Assembly: GCA_002410505.1 (NCBI GenBank)
Contig: DHSO01000030.1
Location: 1 to 43,910, forward strand
Reading direction: 5' to 3'
DNA length: 43,910 bases
Origin: Cloacimonetes bacterium UBA5284
Lineage (GTDB): Bacteria; Cloacimonadota; Cloacimonadia; Cloacimonadales; Cloacimonadaceae
Part shown: piece by piece, positions 34,226 through 43,835 of the stretch
How positions within the stretch are numbered: position 1 is the first letter of the stretch
How the letters are laid out: each line of letters begins with the position of its first letter
Translations under genes and position numbers: made by a program
Notes under the pieces: model-generated
Databases searched by the model: none
What the model saw: the letters and a program-made list of their open reading frames with translations, nothing else
Told to the model about the DNA's origin: nothing

Positions 34226-34769
34226 GCTTCAGCAGACCCCATGTGCGCTCACCGGAAGAGCGATAGTCGCGCCAGCGATAGATGTACCAATAGCCGTTTT
34301 GGCGGTGATAGTGGAGTTCCATCCTTCCCTGGGCGATGGTGCTTTCAATATCTTCATTGTCATTTCTGGCTTTGATTTCGTAGCTGCGGGATAGCTTTGC
34401 CTCATCAGGATAAATCTCGTCCTCGGTATCCATCGGCTCCATATGGAGGCTGATGTTTTTGTAATTTGCTTGCAGGTTCAGCAACATATCCTGTTCCTGA
34501 GCGCTGGTCCACTGGGCATCCGTACTGTAATCCGTGATGTCTTGTTGCGCGAAATAGAAGACGTAGTCATTTAGAAATATCCTGCCATAATTGATGGCGT
34601 TTCGGGGATCTTCATAGGCATAGCGCAGATTGTCCAAAGCCAGATCCAAAGTAGTGGCAAAGTTGTTCCACTCGGCTTCCTCGGAGGGAGGCTCGGAATC
34701 CCGCAAGCCAAAGATATTGCAAGCGGCGAGCGCGATCAGCGCTAATGCCGGTAAGAGGATATTTCTCAT
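34212..34769 (-). CDS. NTF2-like lipoprotein (first of a pair)
   Basis: A 185-residue lipoprotein with lipobox LAAC (Cys17). Like the next gene it has an opening helix (NFATTLDLALDNLRYAYEDPRNAINYGRIFLNDYVFYF) and a closing strand pair GRMELHYHRQNGYWYIYRWRDYRS, so I read both as NTF2-like and paralogous. The shared end pattern is W-x-I-x-x-W-R-D. It opens the operon with ruvX, mltG and the LPP20 gene. No good ribosome site precedes the ATG. Unknown function. Confidence 0.72.
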   Translation of the reverse strand: MRNILLPALALIALAACNIFGLRDSEPPSEEAEWNNFATTLDLALDNLRYAYEDPRNAINYGRIFLNDYVFYFAQQDITDYSTDAQWTSAQEQDMLLNLQANYKNISLHMEPMDTEDEIYPDEAKLSRSYEIKARNDNEDIESTIAQGRMELHYHRQNGYWYIYRWRDYRSSGERTWGLLKHENG

Positions 34770-34874
34770 AAAAGCATATTGGGGCTATGTGAAAATATGT
34801 CAAGCAAAAATGTAGCCGGCATACCCGGATTTTTATCCGGACTTATCTTGATTTGGCAATTACCCGGTATAAAG
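34770..34874. other. Upstream region of NTF2-lipoprotein operon
   Basis: About 100 bp between the lipoprotein operon and the left end of the inverted-repeat element. It should hold the minus-strand promoter, but I see no clear boxes. Confidence 0.35.
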
Positions 34875-35104
34875 AATTATAAACCCTCACCGTAAACTTC
34901 AAATCCAATCACCAAAAATCAATTGTCCATTGCTCCACAAAAATGGTGGTAGATATGATTTTTGGTGATAAAACTGGATTGCCTGATCTGGGAAAGTCCA
35001 AGGCCAACATAACAGATAAGTATACCATATCTTAATGCCGGTAATGTGATAGCATCTATTGCCCTTTGAGAACGATTTGAAGTTTTCGGTGAGGGTTTAT
35101 AATT
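34875..35104. mobile_element. MITE-like element with 31-bp terminal inverted repeats
   Basis: The 31 bases at 34875-34905 and those at 35074-35104 are reverse complements with one mismatch. Both ends carry TTATAA (34877-34882 and 35097-35102), fitting a TA, TATA or TTATAA target duplication; because these are palindromic I cannot tell which. Inside, ATCACCAAAAATCA (34908-34921) has a perfect inverted partner at 34956-34969, and AATCCA/TGGATT flank it, so the left half folds as a nested hairpin. No transposase gene fits in 230 bp; a 69-codon minus-strand frame is not recognisable. It lies between divergent genes. Confidence 0.78.
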
Positions 35105-35189
35105 GGCAGAACAAAGATCTTGACACATATAGTTCTCTGATTATCGTGCAAATCAGGAATCAGATTCCGGATATACGCAGGAGATTACT

Positions 35190-36365
35190 ATGATCAGAAG
35201 AGAGATGCAAGACAGCTTGAGCATTATGGGAAAAGGGTTTCCGGTGATTGTAATCACCGGGCCAAGGCAGTCTGGTAAGACAACTCTGGCCAAGATGACC
35301 TACCCTAATCACAAGTATATAGATTTGGAAAACCTGATTACCCGCAGAATTGCCCAGGAAGATCCTGCTTCACTGCTGCCCGATCAAGCTGGCAAATACA
35401 TCCTGGATGAGTTTCAGTATGCCCCGCAGATTCTCTCTTACATCAAACAGATCTCGGATGAACAGCAGATAGATGCGCAATTTATCCTGACGGGATCAAA
35501 TCAGTTTTCCATGATGAAAGGCGTCTCCCAATCCCTGGCTGGAAGAGCAGCGATCTTTGAGCTGCTTCCCTTTGATATGGATGAGGCTTATCCACAGACT
35601 GAAAACGTTAACGAAGTGATCTACAAGGGCTTTTATCCCAGATTAGTTACCAAGGACATTAATCCCGGGATTTACTACGACTCATACTTGAGGACATATT
35701 TACAGAGGGACGTAAGCCTCCTGGTCAATATCCAGAATATAGACCTCTTCACCAAGTTTCTCTCTCTATGCGCTGGAAGAACCGGGAGCATTCTTAACAA
35801 AGTCTCACTTGCCAATGATACCGGGGTTGATGCAAAGACTGTTTCAAATTGGCTGAGTGTCCTGCAGGCCAGCTATATCATCTATCTGCTTAAGCCCTGG
35901 CACGGAAATGTATCCAAACGCCTGATCAAGAGTCCCAAGCTCTATTTCTTCGATACCGGCCTGGCTTGCAGACTCTTGCAGATTAGGAGTGCCAGCGATC
36001 TGGTTACTCATCCACTCAGGGGGAACCTCTTTGAGACTATGATTGTATCTGAGGCCGTGAAGTTCTATCACAATCGTGGTCAGATGCCACCTCTCACATA
36101 CTACCGCGAACCCAAAGGCACGGAAGTTGATCTCATTATCGAAAAGGCTGGAATGCAGTATCCTATTGAGATCAAGTCAGCAGCGATAATCAACAGATCA
36201 GCCTACAGCAACCTAGATAAGTTCGCTACCCTCAGTTCAAGCTCAGGCAAGTCCTACCTGGTCTATTCTGGTGAGCAGAGCTGGACAGATCAGATCTACC
36301 GTAATGTTAGCTGGAAATCGCTCAAGAGTGAGTTATCAGAGCTGGAGGATATCAGTACTGAATAG
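35190..36365 (+). CDS. AAA-14/DUF4143 ATP-binding protein
   Basis: A 391-residue ATPase of the AAA_14 + DUF4143 type. Walker A GPRQSGKTT near residues 25-33, Walker B KYILDEFQYAP near 68-78, and the sensor LTGSNQFSMMKGVSQSLAGRA. The C-terminal half has the DUF4143 layout (YYDSYLRTYLQRDVSLLVNI, KLYFFDTGLACRLL, YYREPKGTEVDLIIE and PIEIKSA, the last resembling a PD-(D/E)xK nuclease-like core). Such genes occur in many copies in environmental genomes and their function is unclear. The ATG has CAGGAGATTACT upstream. It lies beside a MITE-like element. Confidence 0.9.
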   Translation: MIRREMQDSLSIMGKGFPVIVITGPRQSGKTTLAKMTYPNHKYIDLENLITRRIAQEDPASLLPDQAGKYILDEFQYAPQILSYIKQISDEQQIDAQFILTGSNQFSMMKGVSQSLAGRAAIFELLPFDMDEAYPQTENVNEVIYKGFYPRLVTKDINPGIYYDSYLRTYLQRDVSLLVNIQNIDLFTKFLSLCAGRTGSILNKVSLANDTGVDAKTVSNWLSVLQASYIIYLLKPWHGNVSKRLIKSPKLYFFDTGLACRLLQIRSASDLVTHPLRGNLFETMIVSEAVKFYHNRGQMPPLTYYREPKGTEVDLIIEKAGMQYPIEIKSAAIINRSAYSNLDKFATLSSSSGKSYLVYSGEQSWTDQIYRNVSWKSLKSELSELEDISTE

Positions 36366-36416
36366 TGATCGATGATAGCTCCGGACCTCTTCTGGGAAGG
36401 GAGTTAATCTACTTAG

Positions 36417-38849
36417 CTATCTGATCAGCGTCACCTTCTTGCTGATTATGCTCCTGCCATCCACCACCAGATTCAGGAAGTATATTCCATTGGAGCAGCG
36501 CTGGTTCCGGCTGTCTCTGCCGTCCCAGGTGAGCACTTGCTGGCGCACTCCGGGATCAAGCTCCATGGCTCTCACCATCTGCCCTCTGAGGTTGTAGATC
36601 ACAATCCGGGCGGTGTTGATAGCCTCTGCGCCTCTATCTCCCCTTGCCGGGATTTCTGCTCTGATATTGGTGAAGGCACTGAAGGGATTAGGATAAGCAG
36701 TAAGGCTGAACGCAGGAACAGCAGGTACGGAGGGGTCATCATTCCCTACAGGTGGAGCACCAAGCTCGAAACAACCCATATCTATCCTACCATTCCATAT
36801 TCGCCAGTTACCGGCCAGGTCATAAGGTGGCAAATTCAGATCAGAGATATCTCTGGTGCCGCTATCGATGCAGGGCGAGAACTCCGAAAGGCTATAGAAG
36901 AGTGGATCGTGGATATCAAAACCTCCGCTAAAGTGGGGATTGGCATCCATGCTGGAAGGCAAGAAGTTTATCGTATTGCCCGGAACCGGATAAGGCAGGA
37001 TGCCGTCGATACCATCTTTGACCAGAGAGTGGTCAATAGTAAGATTAGTATGTTCATTGGGATTGCCATCCATGGGGTTGATCTTGATCTGATAAGGGGT
37101 ATCGTTATCGAAGATGGAATTGACGATGTTCACTTCACCATTCACCATCAGGGTGTAGGCATCGCCTTGGTTGCCAGCGAAGGTGCAATTGGTGATGTCG
37201 ATTTTGGGGTTGTTTCTAGAGCCGATCAAGATCATATTGTCATGCGAAGAAATGTTGCTAAAAAGAGAGTTTTTGAAGCTAAAATGGTTCTGCTGTTGGG
37301 GATATTGAATGCCACCAATTTGGATTACGTTCGCATCATCATCCGCAACTGATAGGTTCTCAAATACGCAGTTTTCAAACTCGAGTCGTTGGTTTCCTTT
37401 AATGGAGATCAGAGGTGGCCCCCAAACTGATGAGGACTGAAATGTAGAAAGTGTATTGCGAAAAGTACAATTTGAAAATCGCCCCTTCATCGCAGATATT
37501 TCACCAGTCTCAGATATTCCCCCGGAACTCGTGATCATCTGAACTCTGGCAGGTCCTATGTTTTCGATTGTTACGTTCTCCCAGAGGCTTTCGCGCTCGC
37601 TTGTCGCGCCAAAATACACTGCTTCATAATTACCTGTATAACTGTCACTGGACTCGATGTTATAGATTCGCAGATGTGAAAACTCTACGCTGGAATATCT
37701 ATAATCCCCACCAATAGCAATACAATAGTGGTTTATGTTACAGGAAGTTATGGACATATCTGATAGGAATACATCAGGTGCCATGATGATTGAAAACACC
37801 AGGGTAACGATGTTATCATACATCAGTGGATGCGGTTCTCCGATCACAGTGGTTGTATCAATGCCGCTGCCTTGCACGATTACCCAGCTTTTCATGGCAA
37901 TGGGAAAGATCTGATCATTATCAGTGCGGGAGTAGTCACCGGGTAGGATATGCACGGTATTCTGGTTAAGGCTATCAGAGGCAACCCGATAGATTGCCTC
38001 ATGGATGGTTTTTAGTGCCGTGTCAGGGCTGAACCCGTCGTTATTGTCATCACCAACAGTGGAAACGTAAAGGTCGCCATCGATTTCCTCATGATGCGCA
38101 TTCAGTATGTCGAAGTTGATCTGGTAGTTTTCTTCAATAGGATCTTCACTCAGATATACTGCATGATAATTATGGGGCTCAGCTACGGAAAAAGTATCAA
38201 GGGGCATATACAGGTCGCTGGTGGCATGCTGAATATAGATATCCTGTCCCGCTCCAGCACGGTTGTTGTATATGGAACAGCGGTTGATGGGGTCGAAAGT
38301 GATGCTCCACGAAAACCCAGTAACTGAAGTTGCATATATTCCACCTCCAAGTTGAAGAGCATAGTTTTGATACACGTCTACTCCACTAAGATACGCTTCC
38401 GAACCAATAATGTTGATTCCTCCACCTGTTCTTGCTTTGTTATGAAATATCTTGCAGTTAGTCACTGTAGTATTATTACTGATACTTATACCACCACCTG
38501 CTCCTATTGACAAACCATTCGTAAAGCTAAGACCTCTGATGATAGTCCCTTCAGATCTCGCCCTAAAACACCTGTCAGAATGGTTCCCATCAATAATAGT
38601 TGAATCAATGTATGCCGGATCTCCGGTAGTCCCCTCCAGACTCATCAAAGTGATGTTATCTGACTCTATCGTAAGGTTCTCAAAGTATCTACCGGGATAG
38701 ACAAGCACAGTATCTCCGGGGCTGGCGGCATCAAGTGCATCCTGGATGACAGTGTAGTCCCCGCTGCCGTCTTGCTTAACGCTTAGAGTGGCAGCAAAGA
38801 TCAGGCAGGGCAAAAGTGCCATCAGGATCAGCAAAGTAAAGCGCATCAT
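36417..38849 (-). CDS. Secreted right-handed beta-helix protein with sorting tail
   Basis: About 810 residues from the ATG at 38849 (or 38846), with AAGGAAGATT upstream; the longer open frame to 38894 begins inside a hairpin. A signal peptide (about 1-20) is followed by a pectin-lyase-type beta-helix. Its first coil starts LSVKQDGSGDYTVIQDALDAASPGDTVLVYPG. A second helix starts at LYVSTVGDDNNDGFSPDTALKTIHEAI (the DUF1565-like opening). Coils are rich in Asn and Gly with repeated NCTF/NCVFEN motifs. The C-terminus is a FlgD-like sorting domain (AYPNPFSAFTNI, IYNLRGQMV, TWDGRDSRNQRCSNGIYFLNL). Polysaccharide binding or lysis is possible; no catalytic residues could be assigned. Confidence 0.85.
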   Translation of the reverse strand: MMRFTLLILMALLPCLIFAATLSVKQDGSGDYTVIQDALDAASPGDTVLVYPGRYFENLTIESDNITLMSLEGTTGDPAYIDSTIIDGNHSDRCFRARSEGTIIRGLSFTNGLSIGAGGGISISNNTTVTNCKIFHNKARTGGGINIIGSEAYLSGVDVYQNYALQLGGGIYATSVTGFSWSITFDPINRCSIYNNRAGAGQDIYIQHATSDLYMPLDTFSVAEPHNYHAVYLSEDPIEENYQINFDILNAHHEEIDGDLYVSTVGDDNNDGFSPDTALKTIHEAIYRVASDSLNQNTVHILPGDYSRTDNDQIFPIAMKSWVIVQGSGIDTTTVIGEPHPLMYDNIVTLVFSIIMAPDVFLSDMSITSCNINHYCIAIGGDYRYSSVEFSHLRIYNIESSDSYTGNYEAVYFGATSERESLWENVTIENIGPARVQMITSSGGISETGEISAMKGRFSNCTFRNTLSTFQSSSVWGPPLISIKGNQRLEFENCVFENLSVADDDANVIQIGGIQYPQQQNHFSFKNSLFSNISSHDNMILIGSRNNPKIDITNCTFAGNQGDAYTLMVNGEVNIVNSIFDNDTPYQIKINPMDGNPNEHTNLTIDHSLVKDGIDGILPYPVPGNTINFLPSSMDANPHFSGGFDIHDPLFYSLSEFSPCIDSGTRDISDLNLPPYDLAGNWRIWNGRIDMGCFELGAPPVGNDDPSVPAVPAFSLTAYPNPFSAFTNIRAEIPARGDRGAEAINTARIVIYNLRGQMVRAMELDPGVRQQVLTWDGRDSRNQRCSNGIYFLNLVVDGRSIISKKVTLIR

Positions 38850-38864
38850 AATCTTCCTTATAGT

Positions 38865-38890
38865 GCCGGGGAAGGGATTCCCTCCCCGGC
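38865..38890 (-). promoter_or_regulatory. 5'-leader hairpin of beta-helix gene
   Basis: GCCGGGGAAGGG (38865-38876) pairs with CCCTCCCCGGC (38880-38890), with one bulged A and an ATT loop. On the minus strand it stands 15 nt before the start at 38849 and is not followed by a T-run. It may protect the 5' end of the message or tune translation. Confidence 0.5.
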
Positions 38891-39005
38891 TCAATTAACG
38901 CAGCTAAGCTGCTATTGGGGTAGACATGACGTCCCAGCCTGCATGGAAAACAATCATTTCGATGTTTTATCTATAAACGGCTGGAAGCAATTTCTACCTT
39001 ATTGA

Positions 39006-42000
39006 TTATTTCATCAAGAGCATTCTCTTGGTTTTGCTGCTTTCGGGGCTGCTGAGGCGGTAGAAATATACGCCGCTGGCAACAGCTCGCTTGTTCTTAT
39101 CCGTTCCATTCCAGACCACGCTGTGGACCCCGGCTTCCATATCCTGATTGACCAGGGTATTGACCAATTGTCCCTTCAGGTTATAGATGTCTAGCCGAAC
39201 CTTACCGGACTTGGGTAAGGCATAGGTGATGGTGGTACTGGGATTGAAGGGATTGGGGTAGTTCTGCCTTAAAGCAAAGTCAGGTGGTATAATGTTCTCC
39301 ATCTCATTTTTGCTCAGCGTGATCTCGAAGTACGGGTAGCCTGGGCCCGCTTGAGAGTATTGTGCTTGAAGTCTGCCTGCCGGCAGCTTCATGCTTTTCA
39401 TTTGCGGTCCCATGCTCTTACTGTCGTTATAATAGAGGACAAATTCTACATTACCTTCATTTATCTCTGCGGCACTATCCACATAAGCAGAGATTTGCTC
39501 CAGACTGTCTTCCACTACGACGGCGCCTTTGCATACTCCATCAACGTATAGGCCGATTTCTTTAAGATCAACTATCATGCTATCAGCAATGCTTATATAA
39601 ACCGGGATATAATCCTGCTTCTCATCATAAACAAAGTTCTTGGGATCTGCCTTAATTGGTGGCACCTCAGGTGAACCACTGCCCCAAGCAAACGTATGTG
39701 TGTTATTTGTTTTGATTATTACCATATCACCAAATCTCAGAGATGCTACTTTGCCATGCATTCCATAGTAGTCACCGATGGGATTTGCTCTCTGCAGGCT
39801 CCAATTCTTAGCTTTGATATATACGATATCATCCCAAATACTTGCAAAGGCTATATGCGGCATGGCCGGCTCCTCTTTGAAATAACCTATCCAGTTTTCC
39901 ACTCCACCATGAATCTGGAACTCAGTAGTAACCGGAGTTTTAAGGCCGCTTTCCCTCAGAGTAACTACATCCGGAGCATTCTGTAAGAGCTTGATTTTGT
40001 AGCCTTGAGGACTGGAAACAAAGTGCGAGGTTTGGTTAGAAGACCACTCATGTTCCGTAGGTCTCCATTGGATTTTCGTTTGATCTCCTTCCTCCACCCA
40101 GTCTATTTCATCCAGGTAGGTGGGGATGGGATCATCATTAGAGTCCATATGAATGGCCATCAATTCCTCAAAGAACTCGCTTGCTTTAAGAGCGTCATTG
40201 TTTATTGTGTTCAGAATCGGGTAGCTCACCCAATGCCATCTATCCACATCGTGCTGATTCTCAAAGCTATATTCCCAGTAGCGATGCGCGATTGCCGGGA
40301 TGGCGCCAATATCTACAGGAGTGCCGTCCTCATCCTCGCCGATACCGGCATCAATGCAGGGGGACATTGTTGTAGCGTTCCAAATGGGTTGATAATTAGA
40401 ATCAAGTTCCGGGTCGCATTGGTAATTAAACAAATCAGCTGAAGGATCTGTAAAATTAAGTTGAAAACTTGATTCAAGGGTGGTTACATTATGAAGAATA
40501 TTGTACTCAAAGACAGAGGGGTGAAACCCACTCCATTTGCTTATCTTTAGCGCGTCTGGATTATTGCCAGTGAATACATTATTGCGGAAACCAATCTCTT
40601 GTATAGGTGTGTTATCTACGATGAAGAATTTCAATACGACAAATGAATCAATACTGGGATCCGTATGCGCATATGAAATGGTATTATTCTCAAATAGCAC
40701 GGCGCTACTCAAGGCATTCTGAATATCTGAGTATAATGACTCAATTGCAACGGACATACCATCTGATCCAGTGAAGATATTATTAATTATTTTGGTATTA
40801 GCTGCACGTACAATCATCAAATCATTAGCTTCAAAACAGTTGAGATATTCTCCCCAGCACTTGTTGTTTTTAAATGTATTGTCACTGATTACTATCTCTC
40901 CTACACCAGTAGCAAGTACGCATCCTGCTATATCTCCGGTATTGTTCTCGAACGTGCAATTGGCTAATTCCATGTCATAATTTCGATCGTTGCAAACATA
41001 AACAGCACCAACATTTTGAAAGTCAGTGCTACAACTCATGTGATTATTGACGAAATGACAGCTTTCAATTGTCCCAGCTCCTTCGAAATATACCGCCGAA
41101 GCATTTACTTCTGTGTATACACCATTTCCGCTACCTCCACAATCATTGAATTTGCAATTATTAATGTTTAAAAGCAAGTGCTGATTGTGCGGATATGATG
41201 AACCATATTCGATATAGTCCTTAAACACTATTGCATTATCACATCCGATGAACTTAAGGTTACATATGTTATAGACGGCATTCTCGATTGCCTCATAATA
41301 ATCGTTGTGTAATACTAGATTGATGCCTGCATTGTTACCGCTAATTATGACATTATTAGCCCCAATACCTTGAATTGTCAGATACTTCAATCCACTGTCA
41401 GCTAGAGAGCCTAAATTAATTGATTCATTGTATGTGCCGGGGAATACTTTGATGGTAATATTTTCATCCAAATAATTCTGGGACTGAGCACAGCTCCACA
41501 AATAATCCACAGCATCAGTGATCGATTGGAAAGAACCTTGCTCAGCAATCTTTGAAACATATATGAATTGAGATTTAGGTAACAAATGAACTGATAATGA
41601 TTCAATAGATGGATTCAACGCACAATTATCATCGTATTGTATACTAACTCTTCTTATAGAAGGTACGTATCCCTCTTTCGAAAAGACTAGCCTAACTAAT
41701 GATGGTTTTACAAGTGTGTAAGGTATAGACCATGTCCCATCTACTAATACATGATTATACTCTGAGCATATCGGAAGCTGTACATTGGTGTTTTCTACAT
41801 ATGCAGAAATGGTTATTCCTGAAAAATCTGTACCTGTCACTGTTCCGGATATATAACAGGTCGTTCTATTAACGTAGTCATTCGACCACTGAGCTGCTAG
41901 TGCAATGTTTTGAGAATGAACTGGAAGCGAGTTCCCATGGATCCAATTCCATTCGCTACCCTCTAAATCCGTAGGATCAGAAACACCAGATGGATGTGAT

Positions 42001-43835
42001 ACATTACCTGTGTAATCAGCCCATAATAGTTTATCGAAATGAGAGAATTCATACAAGTACTCATCAACAGATACACCCTGGGGAATCACAATATCGCCAT
42101 ACTGTGAGACATCAAACTGGTCACCAGGGTAATTGCTACCATGCAAGTTAGTGGTTTTTAGATACATTCCAGAACGTGTTGGAACAATCGTTGGCGCATA
42201 CCATTGATTGAAATCAACATCATATCCTGTTTTACTTTCGTTAAGTGATGGCAAGTACACATCCAATACTGATCCCGGTTGGAAGTCATATTGGTCTGTT
42301 TCCATGTTATAATCATCGTGGAGCCAGACAATATCAATATCATAATCACCAAGCTCGTCATAGTCACCAATGTCTCCCCTTTGAACTAGAGTCCCATTGA
42401 TGTAAGACATACATTTTATGTTGTTCTGTTTGTATGGGAAGCCAGGCTTTGAGAGTGAATCTGCTGGATTGTAATTGAGAATTGTCCTTTCTGGGTAAAA
42501 GATATTGCGCTCTTCCGAATTTATTTCAGAGAAGAAATCTAAAAAGTTATCTGAAGATTCTGCATATGTGTGGCCTTCCGGATCTGCCCAACGATTATGC
42601 CGAAGTAGTTGTTTGGCTGCAGGACTTTTTATCCTTTTGTAGAGACTGTTAACCATTTTTCGTTTGCTTTTGTAACTATTCTTGAGATTCCAGGGGAAAT
42701 GCCAAAGACTACCGCCATCGAAGAAATCATGCAAATTCTTAATCATTATCTGAAGACTAGGGCTTAAATATGCGCCTTTTTGAGGTGAGTCAAGAGAGAT
42801 GAATTGGGTGCAATAGTGTTTTATGTTGTGTTCTTCAGCAAAAGCCAATGAGTAGCGGGCAAGAACCCCGCCCATGGAGAAACCAAATAGTCTTGTTCCT
42901 TCTGTTTTATATGAAGCGGTCAATTGCGCAACATGCCTGGTTGCTGCTAAAACCGACATTGCATTATCACGCATGTCTCGAGTTGGTTCTGCTAGTCTTA
43001 GAATTGCAATATTACAGTCTTCTAGGACTCCCTGCCATCTTTGAGCAATAGAAGTCATTAGGGTCGATTCACCTCCCATCGAAAAATCAAACCCCTCAAT
43101 GAATAAAGCCGTCCCTCGTAATATTTGAGTATCCTCCAACACGTCATATAGAATAATCTTATCACCAAATGGATTCTCGAAGACACGATCTTGCTCCATA
43201 TTTAGTATAGTCACTCGGTCGCTTATAATTGATAAAGTATCATCTTGTGAAACCTCAATCTCAAGTTCATGAATACCATAGCTTAGTGATGGTGTAATAA
43301 AACTTATCGGATTAGCCATCCAATTTTCTTTCTGCTGTGAAACGATTTTCTCTTTATCAAGCAACAAAGTAAACTGATAGTCTCCTTTTTCAAATCCAGA
43401 TAGACTTATATTGATGGGTACACTATCATTTCCATTGTATGAATTTATTATCTCATCTGGACATGTACTTCCAACTCTGTCAGACCCATCGTAATCAAGA
43501 TTTATCTCATATCTGTTTACTGCCGTATAGTTCGTATACATCTCATCGTCAAAGGTATAAGTATATTGATAATTATTGGGGCTTTCATTAATACTATAAT
43601 CAGCCAGTAGAAACGTCGCTGATATGAGGAATAATGCTGCCATAAAAGCCTGTTTTCCAATTGATTTATGCAAGCCGGCAATCTTTGTGTGAATACTGTT
43701 TTTTGACCTTGTTAGTCTTTGTGACAACGGTTCTGTTTTTTTAGTGCTATCTCCTCCGGAGAAAAAATAGCCATCTGCCTTAAGCTTGAAAATGGCTGCT
43801 AAACAACTAATGCTAGATTTAGTGTGCGTTAACAT
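39006..43835 (-). CDS. Giant secreted protein: alpha/beta hydrolase plus beta-helix, sorting tail
   Basis: A 1609-residue protein. A hydrophobic signal-like segment lies at about residues 64-80, after a long basic N-region; GGGAG precedes the ATG at 43835. An Ig-like part (about 80-210) is followed by an alpha/beta-hydrolase (lipase/esterase-like) domain with the nucleophile elbow GFSMGG near 316. About 690-770 is a carboxypeptidase-regulatory-like beta-sandwich (YISGTVTGTDFSG). A right-handed beta-helix (about 775-1150) starts FIYVSKIAEQGSFQSITDAVDYL. The C-terminus is a FlgD-like sorting domain (NYPNPFNPSTTITYAL, IYNLKGQLV, VWNGTDKNKRAVASGVYFYRL). The 5' two-thirds looks more AT-rich than the 3' end. 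Substrate unknown. Confidence 0.82.
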   Translation of the reverse strand: MLTHTKSSISCLAAIFKLKADGYFFSGGDSTKKTEPLSQRLTRSKNSIHTKIAGLHKSIGKQAFMAALFLISATFLLADYSINESPNNYQYTYTFDDEMYTNYTAVNRYEINLDYDGSDRVGSTCPDEIINSYNGNDSVPINISLSGFEKGDYQFTLLLDKEKIVSQQKENWMANPISFITPSLSYGIHELEIEVSQDDTLSIISDRVTILNMEQDRVFENPFGDKIILYDVLEDTQILRGTALFIEGFDFSMGGESTLMTSIAQRWQGVLEDCNIAILRLAEPTRDMRDNAMSVLAATRHVAQLTASYKTEGTRLFGFSMGGVLARYSLAFAEEHNIKHYCTQFISLDSPQKGAYLSPSLQIMIKNLHDFFDGGSLWHFPWNLKNSYKSKRKMVNSLYKRIKSPAAKQLLRHNRWADPEGHTYAESSDNFLDFFSEINSEERNIFYPERTILNYNPADSLSKPGFPYKQNNIKCMSYINGTLVQRGDIGDYDELGDYDIDIVWLHDDYNMETDQYDFQPGSVLDVYLPSLNESKTGYDVDFNQWYAPTIVPTRSGMYLKTTNLHGSNYPGDQFDVSQYGDIVIPQGVSVDEYLYEFSHFDKLLWADYTGNVSHPSGVSDPTDLEGSEWNWIHGNSLPVHSQNIALAAQWSNDYVNRTTCYISGTVTGTDFSGITISAYVENTNVQLPICSEYNHVLVDGTWSIPYTLVKPSLVRLVFSKEGYVPSIRRVSIQYDDNCALNPSIESLSVHLLPKSQFIYVSKIAEQGSFQSITDAVDYLWSCAQSQNYLDENITIKVFPGTYNESINLGSLADSGLKYLTIQGIGANNVIISGNNAGINLVLHNDYYEAIENAVYNICNLKFIGCDNAIVFKDYIEYGSSYPHNQHLLLNINNCKFNDCGGSGNGVYTEVNASAVYFEGAGTIESCHFVNNHMSCSTDFQNVGAVYVCNDRNYDMELANCTFENNTGDIAGCVLATGVGEIVISDNTFKNNKCWGEYLNCFEANDLMIVRAANTKIINNIFTGSDGMSVAIESLYSDIQNALSSAVLFENNTISYAHTDPSIDSFVVLKFFIVDNTPIQEIGFRNNVFTGNNPDALKISKWSGFHPSVFEYNILHNVTTLESSFQLNFTDPSADLFNYQCDPELDSNYQPIWNATTMSPCIDAGIGEDEDGTPVDIGAIPAIAHRYWEYSFENQHDVDRWHWVSYPILNTINNDALKASEFFEELMAIHMDSNDDPIPTYLDEIDWVEEGDQTKIQWRPTEHEWSSNQTSHFVSSPQGYKIKLLQNAPDVVTLRESGLKTPVTTEFQIHGGVENWIGYFKEEPAMPHIAFASIWDDIVYIKAKNWSLQRANPIGDYYGMHGKVASLRFGDMVIIKTNNTHTFAWGSGSPEVPPIKADPKNFVYDEKQDYIPVYISIADSMIVDLKEIGLYVDGVCKGAVVVEDSLEQISAYVDSAAEINEGNVEFVLYYNDSKSMGPQMKSMKLPAGRLQAQYSQAGPGYPYFEITLSKNEMENIIPPDFALRQNYPNPFNPSTTITYALPKSGKVRLDIYNLKGQLVNTLVNQDMEAGVHSVVWNGTDKNKRAVASGVYFYRLSSPESSKTKRMLLMK

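Noticed and set aside
34877..35102. TTATAA ends as proof of a piggyBac-type element
   Set aside because: TTATAA is palindromic and belongs to the inverted repeat itself, so TA, TATA and TTATAA duplications cannot be told apart.
34919..35128. 69-codon minus-strand frame inside the inverted-repeat element, possibly a transposase fragment
   Set aside because: No transposase motif (DDE or HUH) and no ribosome site; it merely runs through one terminal repeat.
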